Source: Hyphococcus sp.
GTDB lineage: Bacteria > Pseudomonadota > Alphaproteobacteria > Caulobacterales > Parvularculaceae
DNA: 64,000 nt
Direction: 5' to 3'
NCBI GenBank assembly: GCA_028289605.1
Contig: JANQON010000012.1
Span: forward strand, 1-64,000
Shown: positions 10,623 through 19,913 of the stretch, one piece after another
Numbering within the stretch: the first letter of the stretch is position 1
Layout: every line of letters begins with the position of its first letter
Position numbers and translations under genes: made by a program
Notes under the pieces: generated by a model
What the model was told of the DNA's origin: nothing
Seen by the model: the letters and a program-made list of their open reading frames with translations, nothing else
Databases searched by the model: none

Positions 10623-11108
10623 CTATTCCGGCGTTTCCTCGTCGCTCGCAGCGCCGTCTGCGGCGGAATCGCTTTCAGCTGCGTCGGTTCCGAGCGAATC
10701 AAGGACGGCGTCGAGATCGGTTGCGGTCGCCGGATCGGACAGGTCTGCGCCGCCGTCCCCGTCGCCCGGCTCTTCTTCCGCGCCGATGGTGCCCAGGATA
10801 TCATCTGCAGAAAGCGTTGCCGGATCGGCGTTTACCGGCGCCGCCTCGCCGGTCAGCTCCTCAATAATCGACTCTTCGCTTTCCCCGCCGCCTGCAAGGA
10901 TGGCCAGTCCCAGGGATGTTGAAAAGAACAGCGCGGCCAAAACGGACGTGGTTCTCGTCAATGCGTTCGCCGCGCCCCGGCCGGACATGAAACCGCCGCC
11001 GCCCCCGCCGCCGAGACCGAGCGCGCCCCCGTCGGAGCGCTGTAACAGCACAACAACGATGAGGCCGAGAACGATGAGCGTGTGCGCAGTTAGAATGATC
11101 GCGATCAT
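10623..11108 (-). CDS. secG: Preprotein translocase subunit SecG
   Basis: The 161-residue protein starts with a membrane segment (MIAIILTAHTLIVLGLIVVVLLQ) and continues with the SecG hallmark QRSDGGALG and a glycine run. A second membrane segment (TTSVLAALFFSTSLGLAIL) follows. SecG assists SecYE-SecA translocation in the inner membrane. About 85 C-terminal residues are acidic, low-complexity sequence (many D, E, A and S), longer than in E. coli SecG but common in alphaproteobacteria. A parS-like site lies about 140 bp upstream of the start. Confidence 0.93.
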   Translation of the reverse strand: MIAIILTAHTLIVLGLIVVVLLQRSDGGALGLGGGGGGGFMSGRGAANALTRTTSVLAALFFSTSLGLAILAGGGESEESIIEELTGEAAPVNADPATLSADDILGTIGAEEEPGDGDGGADLSDPATATDLDAVLDSLGTDAAESDSAADGAASDEETPE

Positions 11109-11244
11109 AGTGGTCTTCTTCGCTGGCGAGGACTGCCGCTCACATGGGCGCTGGGCGTCCACTCGGCAAGCCATCCTTTCGGAAAGCCCGGGGCTTTAAA
11201 CGAAGGCGCGCCGCGCGGCAAGACGCGGCGTGGAGTTCACTTTT

Positions 11245-11260
11245 TGTTCCACGTGAAACA
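11245..11260. other. parS: parS-like centromere site
   Basis: The 16-mer TGTTCCACGTGAAACA is an exact match to the classic chromosomal parS consensus (TGTTnCACGTGnAACA) bound by ParB. It lies in the 207-bp gap between secG and the HEAT-like gene. Chromosomal parS sites usually cluster near the replication origin. No parA or parB gene is in the window. A second, poor match at 38112-38123 (ATTCCACGTGAA) lacks the outer bases. Confidence 0.8.
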
Positions 11261-11315
11261 GTCGGTCCCTGCGCCGCGTCGGCGGCGCGCAAGCTTCATA
11301 TCCCGACGCCAGATC

Positions 11316-11873
11316 TCAGTCCGGCCGCCGCTCTCGCTGATCGATTTTGGCGATCGCCGCTTCAATCGACGCCTCAAGAGCAGGAGAGCTCTGCGAAAGC
11401 GCGCGCAAACGCCTGATCGAATTCGGGTTTCCAACCTCCCCCAAGCTTCGCGCGGCGTTTTCGCGGTACAAAATGTCCGTCCGGCGGACCTGTCCAGCGA
11501 CGTAAGACTGCCGATCTCGAGCCGCCAGGCGCGCTGCATCGTCGCCGAACAGCGCATCGCCTTCGTCGGCCAGCCATGCTTGCCGGCGGTCGAAGTATCG
11601 CGAGGCTGATTGCGCCGCTCTGCCCAGCACGTCCCGCGGCGCCCCGTTTTCAAGAACAGACAAGAGAATCGGCTCGGCGTCGGGACCGAGCGCGCGCGCC
11701 GCCAGAACAAAGTCGTCCTCGATTTCGTCAGAACCGCATTGATGCGCCAATAATCCAAAAACCTGGGCTTCCAACGACGCGTTGGCGGCTGCGGAATCCG
11801 GTTGCGCCGCAGCGTTCAATGAAAGCGTCGCCGCGAAGAACCAACCGGCGGCAATGGAAAAAACAAGTTTCAT
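11316..11873 (-). CDS. Exported HEAT-repeat-like protein
   Basis: This 185-residue protein starts at an ATG with a strong AGGAGG ribosome binding site. It carries a signal peptide (MKLVFSIAAGWFFAATLSLNAAAQ, likely cut after AAA or AAQ). The mature part is helical. Its C-terminal half (YRENAARSLGEVGNPNSIRRLRAL, SSPALEASIEAAIAKI) looks like one or two HEAT or PBS-lyase-type helical repeats, usually protein-binding. It begins 10 bp after the metzincin-type lipoprotein gene on the same strand, so the two are almost certainly co-transcribed. A partner or chaperone role for that protease is only inference. Confidence 0.65.
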   Translation of the reverse strand: MKLVFSIAAGWFFAATLSLNAAAQPDSAAANASLEAQVFGLLAHQCGSDEIEDDFVLAARALGPDAEPILLSVLENGAPRDVLGRAAQSASRYFDRRQAWLADEGDALFGDDAARLAARDRQSYVAGQVRRTDILYRENAARSLGEVGNPNSIRRLRALSQSSPALEASIEAAIAKIDQRERRPD

Positions 11874-11883
11874 TTCGCGCCTC

Positions 11884-12846
11884 CTAATTTGCCGGAAAGG
11901 CGCCGTCAGCCCACAGTCTGCGGAGCTGATCGGGACATTCAGCGTTTGCAACAGAGCCGATGCAGTCGACGGTGGGCTCGCCGGCGCGGGCGTTATAGAG
12001 CGCGTTGACAGACGACTCGTCATTGAAGTGAATGCGAAACACCTGGCCTTCAGTGAAAAACTCTCGTTCCGTCGACACGCATTGCCACATGACATTGGAA
12101 TCATCAAAATCCGCAGTCGGACCATTATTGCAGTTTATCGGATGACGCAGGCTGAAGGCGTGTCCGAGTTCGTGAGCAAGCAGTGTGTCCACCGTATTCT
12201 TGCCCATAACGATGCGCCCGCCGAAATCAGACCAGCCCATGCCTGAGCTCCCATCGACGGTGTTGATCCAGTAGATGTTAATGCGCCCCTCGTCGAAGCC
12301 GATCTCATCTGAAAAATCATCCCAGTTGCGATTATCGCCGCCGACGGAATCCAGGATGTCGCCGTCGATGTCCGGATCGTTTGTGGCGTTCTTGATGTCG
12401 AAAGCGGAGAACCGGACGCCGACGCGCTCGTCGTCCCAAATCGCCGCCGTTCGAATGCACGCCTCAATTGCATGGTCTCGTTGTTCGCTAAATGGTCCTT
12501 GCACGATCCAAACCGTGACCGGCAACTGCAGCTGATTTCCCAAGGCGGCGTCAAAACTGTCGCCGTCGTCGGTCCATGGCGTGTCAGTTCTAGTTGGCGC
12601 TCGTCGGCGGCCGAAAGCGATGACTTCGTTTCGATTGGGCGCACTGGCGCCGCTCACATTGCCGACATTGATGAGCAAAGAGCCGGTCGAGGCGCCGACG
12701 CGCGCGCGATCATTGATCGGGCCGTCGCCGTCGGCGCCGTCGACGAATAATCCCACGCCGCCGTCCACATTCTGTACGTCAACGGTGTCGCATCCGCCGA
12801 TCGTCAAACCGATTGTCAAAAACCATGTTGAAAGTGTGACACGCAT
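11884..12846 (-). CDS. Metzincin-type zinc metalloprotease lipoprotein
   Basis: The 320-residue protein begins with a short signal ending in a lipobox (LTIGGC), so it is probably a lipoprotein. Around residue 233 it has HELGHAFSLRH, the full HExxHxxxxxH zinc motif of metzincins. A methionine in SNVMWQC, some 25 residues later, could be the Met-turn. The region between residues 40 and 90 is Asp/Gly-rich. Cysteines in the C-terminal part suggest disulfides. The start has a GGGGAGAG ribosome binding site. It is followed at 10 bp by the HEAT-like gene. The substrate is unknown. It does not clearly belong to a family I can name beyond the metzincin clan. Confidence 0.75.
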   Translation of the reverse strand: MRVTLSTWFLTIGLTIGGCDTVDVQNVDGGVGLFVDGADGDGPINDRARVGASTGSLLINVGNVSGASAPNRNEVIAFGRRRAPTRTDTPWTDDGDSFDAALGNQLQLPVTVWIVQGPFSEQRDHAIEACIRTAAIWDDERVGVRFSAFDIKNATNDPDIDGDILDSVGGDNRNWDDFSDEIGFDEGRINIYWINTVDGSSGMGWSDFGGRIVMGKNTVDTLLAHELGHAFSLRHPINCNNGPTADFDDSNVMWQCVSTEREFFTEGQVFRIHFNDESSVNALYNARAGEPTVDCIGSVANAECPDQLRRLWADGAFPAN

Positions 12847-12948
12847 CTTCTCTCCCCGAAACGCATCTGCATTTCAGTATGAAAAGGCGCACTCGTCTGT
12901 CAAAATTACAATTTGGACATCAAAGCGCCGTCGCAGACGCCAACGCGG

Positions 12949-13893
12949 TCACTCTGTTGCGCCGCTCACCGTGTTGACAAGCGAAAGGATCACTTCCGTA
13001 TCCGTATGATGCAATGCGTGTCCGACGTCCGGCAGCAGCGTCAGGCTGGCGCTCTCGATCTGTTTCTCAAGCGCCTTTGAGTGAATTTCCGGCGAAACGG
13101 TCTCGTCGGAAGTGCCATGGGCGATGGCGACCGGAATTGAGATCTCCTGGTATCGGCCCTGCTGCTCCAGGATCTCGCTTTTCAGGTGGTAGATGTCAGA
13201 AGCGTTCGACTTGAAGTCTTTCGCTCGAAAGAGCAACGGCACGCCGGCGCGATCATAGTATTCCTCCGGCGGCGCGCCAGGCTCGAACGAAGCTTCGACA
13301 ATGCCTTTTCCCGCAACTGCGCCGAAAGCCGGAATTATCAGTCGACGGAAGAAAAACCCTACGACCGGCGTTTGAGAAACATGGTTGTGCCAATCGACGC
13401 CGCCAGGCCATTCGTGACTGACGGGCGCCAGAAGCACCAGGCCGGACATCTCATCTTGATAGTTGAGCGCGTAATTGAGCGCCACCGCCCCGCCGAAACT
13501 CTGCCCGACCACAATTGGTCGCTTGACCCCCATCGCATCGGCAGCGCCTTTGATCAGCGCCGACTGGGTGTCGAGATCGTAGCCCTTGTCCGGACGCTCT
13601 GAGTAGCCGCGCCCGGGCCGGTCGATCATCATGACGAAGCGATCTTCGGACAAACGGTCGCCAAGGGCGATTTTCATGTCCCGCAGATTGACCGACGCCC
13701 CGTGGATCAGCACGACCGGCGGTTTTTCGCTGTCTTTCGGACCTCCCGTCAGAACATGCATGCGGTGTCCGTCGACGTCGACCGTTTGACCAATCATCGG
13801 CGCGCGCTTTTCAGCGTTCAGGCTAGCGCAGCCGGAAAGCCCGGCGAGCGCGATCAAGATGGCCCCGAGGAAGAGGTAAAAGGTCATGCGCAT
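12949..13893 (-). CDS. Alpha/beta hydrolase, predicted lipoprotein
   Basis: The 314-residue protein has an N-terminal hydrophobic segment and a lipobox (LAGLSGC), so it is likely anchored to a membrane. The alpha/beta-hydrolase fold is seen in VVLIHGASVN (oxyanion loop), MIDRPGRGYS, GQSFGG (nucleophile elbow, serine), an acid in the HGTSDETV region and the catalytic histidine in VGHALHH. The substrate is unknown. Its start lies just downstream of tpiA (8 bp) on the same strand. Confidence 0.85.
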   Translation of the reverse strand: MRMTFYLFLGAILIALAGLSGCASLNAEKRAPMIGQTVDVDGHRMHVLTGGPKDSEKPPVVLIHGASVNLRDMKIALGDRLSEDRFVMMIDRPGRGYSERPDKGYDLDTQSALIKGAADAMGVKRPIVVGQSFGGAVALNYALNYQDEMSGLVLLAPVSHEWPGGVDWHNHVSQTPVVGFFFRRLIIPAFGAVAGKGIVEASFEPGAPPEEYYDRAGVPLLFRAKDFKSNASDIYHLKSEILEQQGRYQEISIPVAIAHGTSDETVSPEIHSKALEKQIESASLTLLPDVGHALHHTDTEVILSLVNTVSGATE

Positions 13894-13901
13894 AACAGTA
13901 C

Positions 13902-14630
13902 TTATACGTCGCCGGGCGCTGCAGAGATGATTCCGTAAAAGTCATCGGCTTTGAGGCTTGCCCCGCCCACCAGGGCCCCGTTGACGTCCTTGACCGCCAG
14001 GATCTCCTGAGCATTCGCCGGCTTCACCGATCCGCCGTAGAGTACGCGGATGTCGGCTCGGGTTTTGTTGCGAATGTGGGCGTGCATTTCCGCGATATCG
14101 TCAATGGTGGGCGTTAGTCCGGTGCCGATCGCCCAGACCGGCTCATAGGCGATGACGAACGCGCTTGGTGTCTGCGGAAGCGATCCGTCGAGTTGCGCTG
14201 CGACAACGTCAAGCGCCTTGCCCGCCTCTCGCTCCTCCCGGGTTTCGCCGACACAGACAATCGGAGACAGGCCGGCGTTGAGGGCCGCATCGGCTTTCGC
14301 TTTGACCTGCGCGTCTGTCTCTGCGTGATCGGCCCGGCGCTCGGAGTGGCCCACGATCACATAGGCCGCCCCGGCGTCGGCAAGCATCTCCGCGCTGATG
14401 TCTCCAGTATGGGCCCCGGACGCATTGGCGTGGCAGTCCTGACCGCCGAATTCAAAGCCCTCGTCGGAGAACGAAGAAGCAAACGCCATCAGCAGCGTCG
14501 CCGGAGGACAAATGAGAACGTCGCGGTCGTCCGGCGCAGAACCGGCGAATTTCGTGATCAAGGCCTTGATCTCGGCCGACGCCGCGCTCAGCCCGTTCAT
14601 TTTCCAATTGCCGGCGATCAGGGATTTCAT
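13902..14630 (-). CDS. tpiA: Triosephosphate isomerase
   Basis: The 242-residue TIM barrel interconverts dihydroxyacetone phosphate and glyceraldehyde 3-phosphate. Diagnostic motifs are GNWKMNG at the start (catalytic Lys), GHSERR (catalytic His), [11 protein letters not shown] (catalytic Glu) and YGGSVKPAN for phosphate binding. Length is slightly short but normal for alphaproteobacteria. It is divergent from ppiD, with 140 bp between the two starts, as is common in this group. Confidence 0.97.
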   Translation of the reverse strand: MKSLIAGNWKMNGLSAASAEIKALITKFAGSAPDDRDVLICPPATLLMAFASSFSDEGFEFGGQDCHANASGAHTGDISAEMLADAGAAYVIVGHSERRADHAETDAQVKAKADAALNAGLSPIVCVGETREEREAGKALDVVAAQLDGSLPQTPSAFVIAYEPVWAIGTGLTPTIDDIAEMHAHIRNKTRADIRVLYGGSVKPANAQEILAVKDVNGALVGGASLKADDFYGIISAAPGDV

Positions 14631-14770
14631 GGCCCGTCCTCCTCTATCTGGCTATCTCTCGGTTACGGGAAGGCTTGGGGCGAGTCTAGGCGGACCGGAC
14701 TTGTTTGACCGCCGCCCCAAGAATAGGTTACCGGGCGGTTCAGCAGCGACTTTTAAAGAGGCCTTGTTCC

Positions 14771-16663
14771 ATGCTCACCCAAGTCCGCGGCGCGCTTAAA
14801 GGCGCAGTCGCCTGGTTTGTCATTGTTCTTTTGATTCTCGCCTTTGCTCTGTGGGGCGTGCCGGAACTGGGCTCATTCCGCGGCAACGCGGCCGTAACCG
14901 TCGGCGGCCAGTCCTATTCGCCCCAATATGTGCAGAACGAGTTTAACCGGGCCGTGCAGATTCAGGCGGCGGAAACGGGCGGCGCGTTTTCACGGGACGA
15001 CGCGCTCGCCGCAGGTTTGCCGACCCAGATCGTATCTACGATTGCCACGACATCGGCGCTCGATCAGTTCGCAACGAAAATGCGTCTGTCCACGCCGCGA
15101 TCTATCCTGCGCGATTACCTTCAGGAAAACGAGAACCTGCACAATCCCGCAACCGGCAAATTTGATCGCATGGTGCTCTTGCAGATTCTGCAGCGCTACA
15201 ACATTTCGGTCGAGGAATTTGAACGGCGCATTGCGGGAGAACTCCAGCGCGCGCAGCTTGTCGACGCGCTGGCGCTGCAGTCGCCCGCGCCGGAAAAGCT
15301 GACGGCGTATGCGTTGCTGCGCGAAACAGAGCGGCGCAGGATCTCTTATCTTGTCGTCACCGATGAGATGGCGGGCAAAGCCGAAGAGCCGACCCCAGAC
15401 GATCTGCAGACGCATTACAATGACAACCCAGCCGTTTTCACCGCGCCGGAGTACCGCATCATGGATCTTCTCGTGCTGCGCAATGAGGATTTCCGCGACG
15501 GCATTGAGATCTCCGAAGAAGAACTCCGCCGGATTTATGACCAGAACCTTGAGCGGCTGTATGAAAGGCCGGAAACGCGCACCCTTTATCAGATCACATA
15601 CGAATCCGAGGCCGAAGCGCAAGCGGCCGCGGCGGCCTTAAGGCAAGGCAAGACCTTCGAGAGCCTCGCCATCGAAGAAGGCCGGACGCTCGAAGGCGTG
15701 ACCTTCGCCGACGCGCGCAAATCCGACATCCTCGATCCCGGCGTCGCTGACGCGGCCTTCGCCGCTGAACTCGAAGAAGGCGCTGTCGCCGATCCCGTGG
15801 AAGGGCTGTTTGGATGGACGGTTGTTCAGATCGCGGGGGTCGTTGCGCCGGAAACGACGACCTTTGAGGAGGCGCGCGACGAGATCGAAACCACCTATCT
15901 CGCTCAAGATACGCGCCGCGCCATGCTGAACGCCATCGACGAAATCGAAGAAGAGCGCGACACCGGCGCAAGCCTCGCCGCCGCCGCAGAAGCGGCGGGC
16001 TTTGAGGTGCAGTCGGTGGGTCCGATTGATCGGTTCTCCTTCGCCCCTGGAGGCGCAATCATAAACGACGTGCCCGGCGAAGCGCTGGCCGAAGCTTTTC
16101 AGCTGGAAGAGGATCAACAGTCAGAAGCGCTGCAGCTCGCTGACGGAAACGGGTACTTTTTCGTCAGCTTACGGGAAATTCGTCCCCCTGCGCTGCTGCC
16201 GTTCGAGGATGTGGCCAACGAAGCGGAACAGCGCTGGCGCAGAGACGAACGCGCGCGCAGGATTGCAGCAACCATCGACGGCGTTCGGCAAACGATCGCC
16301 GGCGGCGTCAGTCTCGAAGACGCCGCAAGTCAGTTCGATCGCGCGCCCACGAGCCTCGTCATTGACCGTCGTTTTGAAAACGACGCCATTTCCGCCGACC
16401 TTCGCGAAGACATCTTCGCCGCCGCTCAAGGCGACCTTGTTTCCGGAGACGCCGCTCTTGGCGAGGCGCAGATCATTGCGCAGGTCGAAGTCGTCGCCAT
16501 TTCCGCGCTTGCCGCGGAAGGTCCGCAACAAGCGTTTTTTGGGCAGTATCTCGGTTTTCAGCTAGATCAGGAACTGATCGAAGCGTTCTTGCAGTCCGTG
16601 CGCGAAGATTACGATGTGAAGGTCAATCAGGCGCAGATCGACGCCATTTTCGGCGACACGTAA
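14771..16663 (+). CDS. ppiD: Periplasmic peptidyl-prolyl isomerase / folding factor PpiD-like
   Basis: The 630-residue protein has one N-terminal membrane anchor (AVAWFVIVLLILAFALWGV, residues 13-31). A SurA-N-like chaperone region follows, then a parvulin-type domain around residues 240-355 (PEYRIMDLLVL, ETRTLYQITYESEAEAQAAAAALRQGKTFESLA). PpiD proteins sit in the inner membrane facing the periplasm and help newly exported outer-membrane proteins to fold. The ATG at 14771 precedes the conserved MLTQVRGALKGAVAW start. The stop overlaps trpE (TAATG), so trpE translation is probably coupled to ppiD. Confidence 0.9.
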   Translation: MLTQVRGALKGAVAWFVIVLLILAFALWGVPELGSFRGNAAVTVGGQSYSPQYVQNEFNRAVQIQAAETGGAFSRDDALAAGLPTQIVSTIATTSALDQFATKMRLSTPRSILRDYLQENENLHNPATGKFDRMVLLQILQRYNISVEEFERRIAGELQRAQLVDALALQSPAPEKLTAYALLRETERRRISYLVVTDEMAGKAEEPTPDDLQTHYNDNPAVFTAPEYRIMDLLVLRNEDFRDGIEISEEELRRIYDQNLERLYERPETRTLYQITYESEAEAQAAAAALRQGKTFESLAIEEGRTLEGVTFADARKSDILDPGVADAAFAAELEEGAVADPVEGLFGWTVVQIAGVVAPETTTFEEARDEIETTYLAQDTRRAMLNAIDEIEEERDTGASLAAAAEAAGFEVQSVGPIDRFSFAPGGAIINDVPGEALAEAFQLEEDQQSEALQLADGNGYFFVSLREIRPPALLPFEDVANEAEQRWRRDERARRIAATIDGVRQTIAGGVSLEDAASQFDRAPTSLVIDRRFENDAISADLREDIFAAAQGDLVSGDAALGEAQIIAQVEVVAISALAAEGPQQAFFGQYLGFQLDQELIEAFLQSVREDYDVKVNQAQIDAIFGDT

Positions 16664-18189
16664 TGAGCCTTGCGCCGGCGTTTGACGTTTTCAAGAAGAG
16701 ATACGAAGCCGGCCGCAGTCAGCTCGTTTGGAGCCGGCTGAGCGCCGATCTGGAAACGCCGGTGTCGGCCTTTCTCAAGCTCGCCGGCGATGACGCCAAC
16801 GCGTTTTTGCTTGAATCGGTCGAAGGCGGTGAGCAGTTAGGCCGCTATTCGATTATTGGCGTCAAACCTGACGTCATCTGGCGATGTCGCGGCGCGCGTT
16901 CGGAAATCAACCTGAACGCAGAAACATCGTCATCGATCTTCGCCGCCGAAGACGGCGCGCCGCTCATGAACCTGAAACGGCTTTTTGCGCAATCGGAAAT
17001 CGACATTATCGATGACGGGTTGCCGCCGATGGCCGCCGGCGTTTTCGGCTATCTCGGATACGACATGGTCCGTCAAATGGAAGCGCTGGGGGCGAGGCCC
17101 AGCGGCGGTCTTGATACGCCGGACTCCATTTTCATACGCCCGACATTGCTCGCCGTATTCGACAATGTGCGCCAGGAAATCCTGCTGATTTCTCCGGTTC
17201 GACCTGTGAAGACGCTGCAAGCGCAGGACGCATACGCCGCGACGCGCGACCGAATCGACGAGGCCGCCGCCAATCTCGCCGCGCCGCTCGGCGAATCAAC
17301 GCGCGATCCCGTCGTTGGGGAACCGCCGGCGTCGCCGGCGTCGAATGTCGCCGCTCAAGAGTTCAAGGACGCCGTCAACCACGCCAAAGAATACATCGCC
17401 GCCGGCGATATTTTTCAGGTGGTTTTAAGTCAGCGCTTTACGACCGGCTTCGAAGCGCCGCCATTTTCTCTTTACCGATCGCTACGGCGCACCAATCCGT
17501 CTCCGTTTATGTTTTACCTCAACTTCGATGGGTTCTCGCTGGTTGGATCGAGCCCGGAAATCCTCGTTCGCGTCCGCGACGGCGACGTAACCATTCGCCC
17601 CATCGCCGGGACGCGCCCGCGCGGCAAGACCCCGGCGGAGGATAAGGCGCTGGAAAAAGAGTTGCTCGCCGATCCCAAAGAACGAGCGGAACATTTGATG
17701 CTGTTGGACCTGGGCCGCAACGACGTGGGGCGATCCGCCGAAATCGGCAGTGTGCGCGTCACCGAAGACTTCGCCATCGAGCGATACAGTCATGTCATGC
17801 ACATTGTTTCCAACGTGGTCGGCCGATTAAGGGACGATGTTCATCCGGTCGACGCGGTCAGCGCCGGTTTTCCCGCGGGAACCGTCACCGGCGCGCCGAA
17901 AATCCGCGCCATGGAAATCATTGACGAACTGGAGCCTTGCGCGCGCGGCGTTTACGGCGGCGCGATCGGGTATTTCTCCGCCGACGGCAATGTGGACACC
18001 TGCATCGCGCTCAGAACCGCTATCGTAAAGGACAACCAACTGCACGTTCAGGCCGGCGCCGGCGTCGTTGCAGATTCAGATCCGGTTTCTGAACACGCCG
18101 AATGCATCAACAAAGCAAAGGCGCTGTTCGCCGCCGCGGACGCGGTCTTCGCGTCGGCGCGGGGCCCGAACAAGTCGCCCCATCGCTAA
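16663..18189 (+). CDS. trpE: Anthranilate synthase component I
   Basis: This 508-residue chorismate-utilising enzyme makes anthranilate using ammonia from TrpG, the first step of tryptophan synthesis. The N-terminal half contains LLESVEGGEQLGRYSIIG, which matches the feedback-inhibition region. The catalytic half has GSSPEILVRV, GTRPRGKT, LLDLGRNDVGR and VGRLRDDV, then AGFPAGTVTGAPK. The start codon overlaps the ppiD stop. No leader-peptide attenuator is possible in this arrangement. trpG follows only after an opposite-strand gene. Confidence 0.97.
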   Translation: MSLAPAFDVFKKRYEAGRSQLVWSRLSADLETPVSAFLKLAGDDANAFLLESVEGGEQLGRYSIIGVKPDVIWRCRGARSEINLNAETSSSIFAAEDGAPLMNLKRLFAQSEIDIIDDGLPPMAAGVFGYLGYDMVRQMEALGARPSGGLDTPDSIFIRPTLLAVFDNVRQEILLISPVRPVKTLQAQDAYAATRDRIDEAAANLAAPLGESTRDPVVGEPPASPASNVAAQEFKDAVNHAKEYIAAGDIFQVVLSQRFTTGFEAPPFSLYRSLRRTNPSPFMFYLNFDGFSLVGSSPEILVRVRDGDVTIRPIAGTRPRGKTPAEDKALEKELLADPKERAEHLMLLDLGRNDVGRSAEIGSVRVTEDFAIERYSHVMHIVSNVVGRLRDDVHPVDAVSAGFPAGTVTGAPKIRAMEIIDELEPCARGVYGGAIGYFSADGNVDTCIALRTAIVKDNQLHVQAGAGVVADSDPVSEHAECINKAKALFAAADAVFASARGPNKSPHR

Positions 18190-18221
18190 GCGTCTCGTCT
18201 GCGAGCACTCCTTAAGGACGA

Positions 18222-19253
18222 CTACCCTCTTAGCGGCGGCGCCTGAACCAGCATCGGTCTTTCCGGCGCAATCAGCACTGACGGCGTTGTCAGGTCAAAA
18301 CCGCGCGCCTTGGCGCTGGCGAGCCACGGTCCGAGCACCTCAAGCGTTTCCGGACGCGGATGACCGATGGCGACGACATATCCGGTTTCTCGAGCGATCT
18401 CCTCAGCCAAACGAAGCTGGCGGCGCACCTCCGCCGCATCGCCGGGAGTCGGATCTAGGAACACGTCGCGCGCAATCACTTTCGCGCCAACTTGCGCCCC
18501 GGCGGAACGGGCGACGGTTTCGCCGGTGGTGACTGAATCAAGAAAGTAAAATCCTTCGCGCCGTAAATAAGCCAGCACCGTTTTCATTGCGGCGACGTCG
18601 GCCGTGAGCGCAGAGCCCATATGGTTGTTGACGCCCGTGTAGCCGTCGAAGCGGTTGAGGTTCCATTCAAGCGTTCGAAGAAACGCCGCACCCGTCATAT
18701 CGGTGTAAAGCGCATTGGGGCCGGGATCCTCGTCGCCGCGCGGCTCCATGGGCAAGTGCAACATAACCTCGCCGCCGGTCTCAGCAGCGCGCGCCGCAAG
18801 CGCCTCAACCCTGTGCGAATAGGGCAAAATCGAAAACGCGATCGGACCCGGCAGCGCCAAGGCCTGCTCGGCGGCGGCGGGGTCAAGGCCCACATCATCA
18901 AGGACGATGGCAATCTTTGGCCGTAAGGCGGGAGCGAGCATCGGCGCCGGCAAGCGCTCCAGGGGAAATTCTCCCGTGGGAAAGCGCTCGATGACCCTTC
19001 GAACGATCGTCTCGCGCGGCCCGGCCTCCCGTAAGATGAGCGCTGTCGGCGATGACGCCGCAAGCTCACGCGACGCCGTCGCCGAAGCGCCAAGCTCGCC
19101 GAGATACGCCGCAAGCGCGCCCAGCGCTGCGCCGGCGACAGCGATCACAAAGGATGCGATCAGGCCGGCGTTGCCCGCCCGAAGCGTGGGCGTTCCTCTC
19201 TCCCCAAGGGACTTCAACGTTTTTCCTTGCCTTACTGCGCCATTATCCGGCAT
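18222..19253 (-). CDS. Divergent polysaccharide deacetylase family protein (YibQ-like)
   Basis: The 343-residue protein has one N-terminal membrane segment (LIASFVIAVAGAALGALAAYL, about residues 30-50). A divergent polysaccharide deacetylase domain (NodB-like barrel) follows from about residue 110. Motifs are KIAIVLDDVGLD, GPIAFSILPYS, GGEVMLHLPMEP, GVNNHMGSALT and FYFLDSVTTG, then VVAIGHPRPET. The family is probably periplasmic and the substrate is uncertain. It runs against the flow of the trp genes, between trpE and trpG. It faces trpE end to end with a 32-bp gap. Confidence 0.88.
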   Translation of the reverse strand: MPDNGAVRQGKTLKSLGERGTPTLRAGNAGLIASFVIAVAGAALGALAAYLGELGASATASRELAASSPTALILREAGPRETIVRRVIERFPTGEFPLERLPAPMLAPALRPKIAIVLDDVGLDPAAAEQALALPGPIAFSILPYSHRVEALAARAAETGGEVMLHLPMEPRGDEDPGPNALYTDMTGAAFLRTLEWNLNRFDGYTGVNNHMGSALTADVAAMKTVLAYLRREGFYFLDSVTTGETVARSAGAQVGAKVIARDVFLDPTPGDAAEVRRQLRLAEEIARETGYVVAIGHPRPETLEVLGPWLASAKARGFDLTTPSVLIAPERPMLVQAPPLRG

Positions 19254-19319
19254 TCCATGTGTCCGGCCGTTTCGTCGCCGGTCGCCTGCGCATGTTTAAA
19301 GCTGATTCTGTCATCCCCG

Positions 19320-19913
19320 ATGATTCTCCTGATCGACAATTACGACAGCTTCACCTTCAATCTCATGCATCTCGTCGGGGCGCTGGGCGAAGAAGTGCGC
19401 GTCGAGCGCAATGACAAGATTTCAGCGGCGCAGGCCCTCGACATGGGCGCCGATGCGATCTTTCTATCGCCGGGGCCGTGCACGCCTGATACGGCGGGCG
19501 CGTGTCTGGAGATTGTGGAAAAGGCCGCGGCGGTCGGCGCGCCCGTTTTTGGCGTTTGCCTCGGGATGCAGGCCATCGCGCAGGCGCTTGGCGGCTCCAT
19601 ACGCCGCGCAGAACGACTTATGCACGGCAAGACCTGCGGGATTGTTCACCAAGGCGGCTGGTTGCTTGACGGCGCGCCCTCCCCGTTCACAGCGGCGCGT
19701 TATCACTCCCTCGCCGCCGCGCCCGAGACGCTGCCCGAAAGCCTTCACGTAGCGGCCCGGGCCGACGACGACGACGAGATTATGGCGGTTGTCCATAAAA
19801 CGCTCCCCATCGCGGGCGTCCAGTTTCATCCTGAGAGCATCGCCTCCCATCAGGGTGAAACAATCATTGCAAACTTCCTGAAACGCGCCCGTGCGCACAA
19901 GGCGGCGGCATGA
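19320..19913 (+). CDS. trpG: Anthranilate synthase component II (glutamine amidotransferase)
   Basis: The 197-residue class I amidotransferase supplies ammonia to TrpE. It begins MILLIDNYDSFTFNL and has the nucleophile cysteine in FGVCLGMQAIAQ and the His-Glu pair in VQFHPESI. The ATG at 19320 fits the conserved start. An upstream extension would not be conserved. Its stop overlaps trpD by ATGA. The promoter must lie inside or near the 5' part of the opposing polysaccharide deacetylase gene. Confidence 0.96.
   Translation: MILLIDNYDSFTFNLMHLVGALGEEVRVERNDKISAAQALDMGADAIFLSPGPCTPDTAGACLEIVEKAAAVGAPVFGVCLGMQAIAQALGGSIRRAERLMHGKTCGIVHQGGWLLDGAPSPFTAARYHSLAAAPETLPESLHVAARADDDDEIMAVVHKTLPIAGVQFHPESIASHQGETIIANFLKRARAHKAAA

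Noticed and set aside
11109-11240. tRNA-Leu next to secG, as in some relatives
   Set aside because: No cloverleaf or T-loop (GTTCGA) could be found there on either strand.
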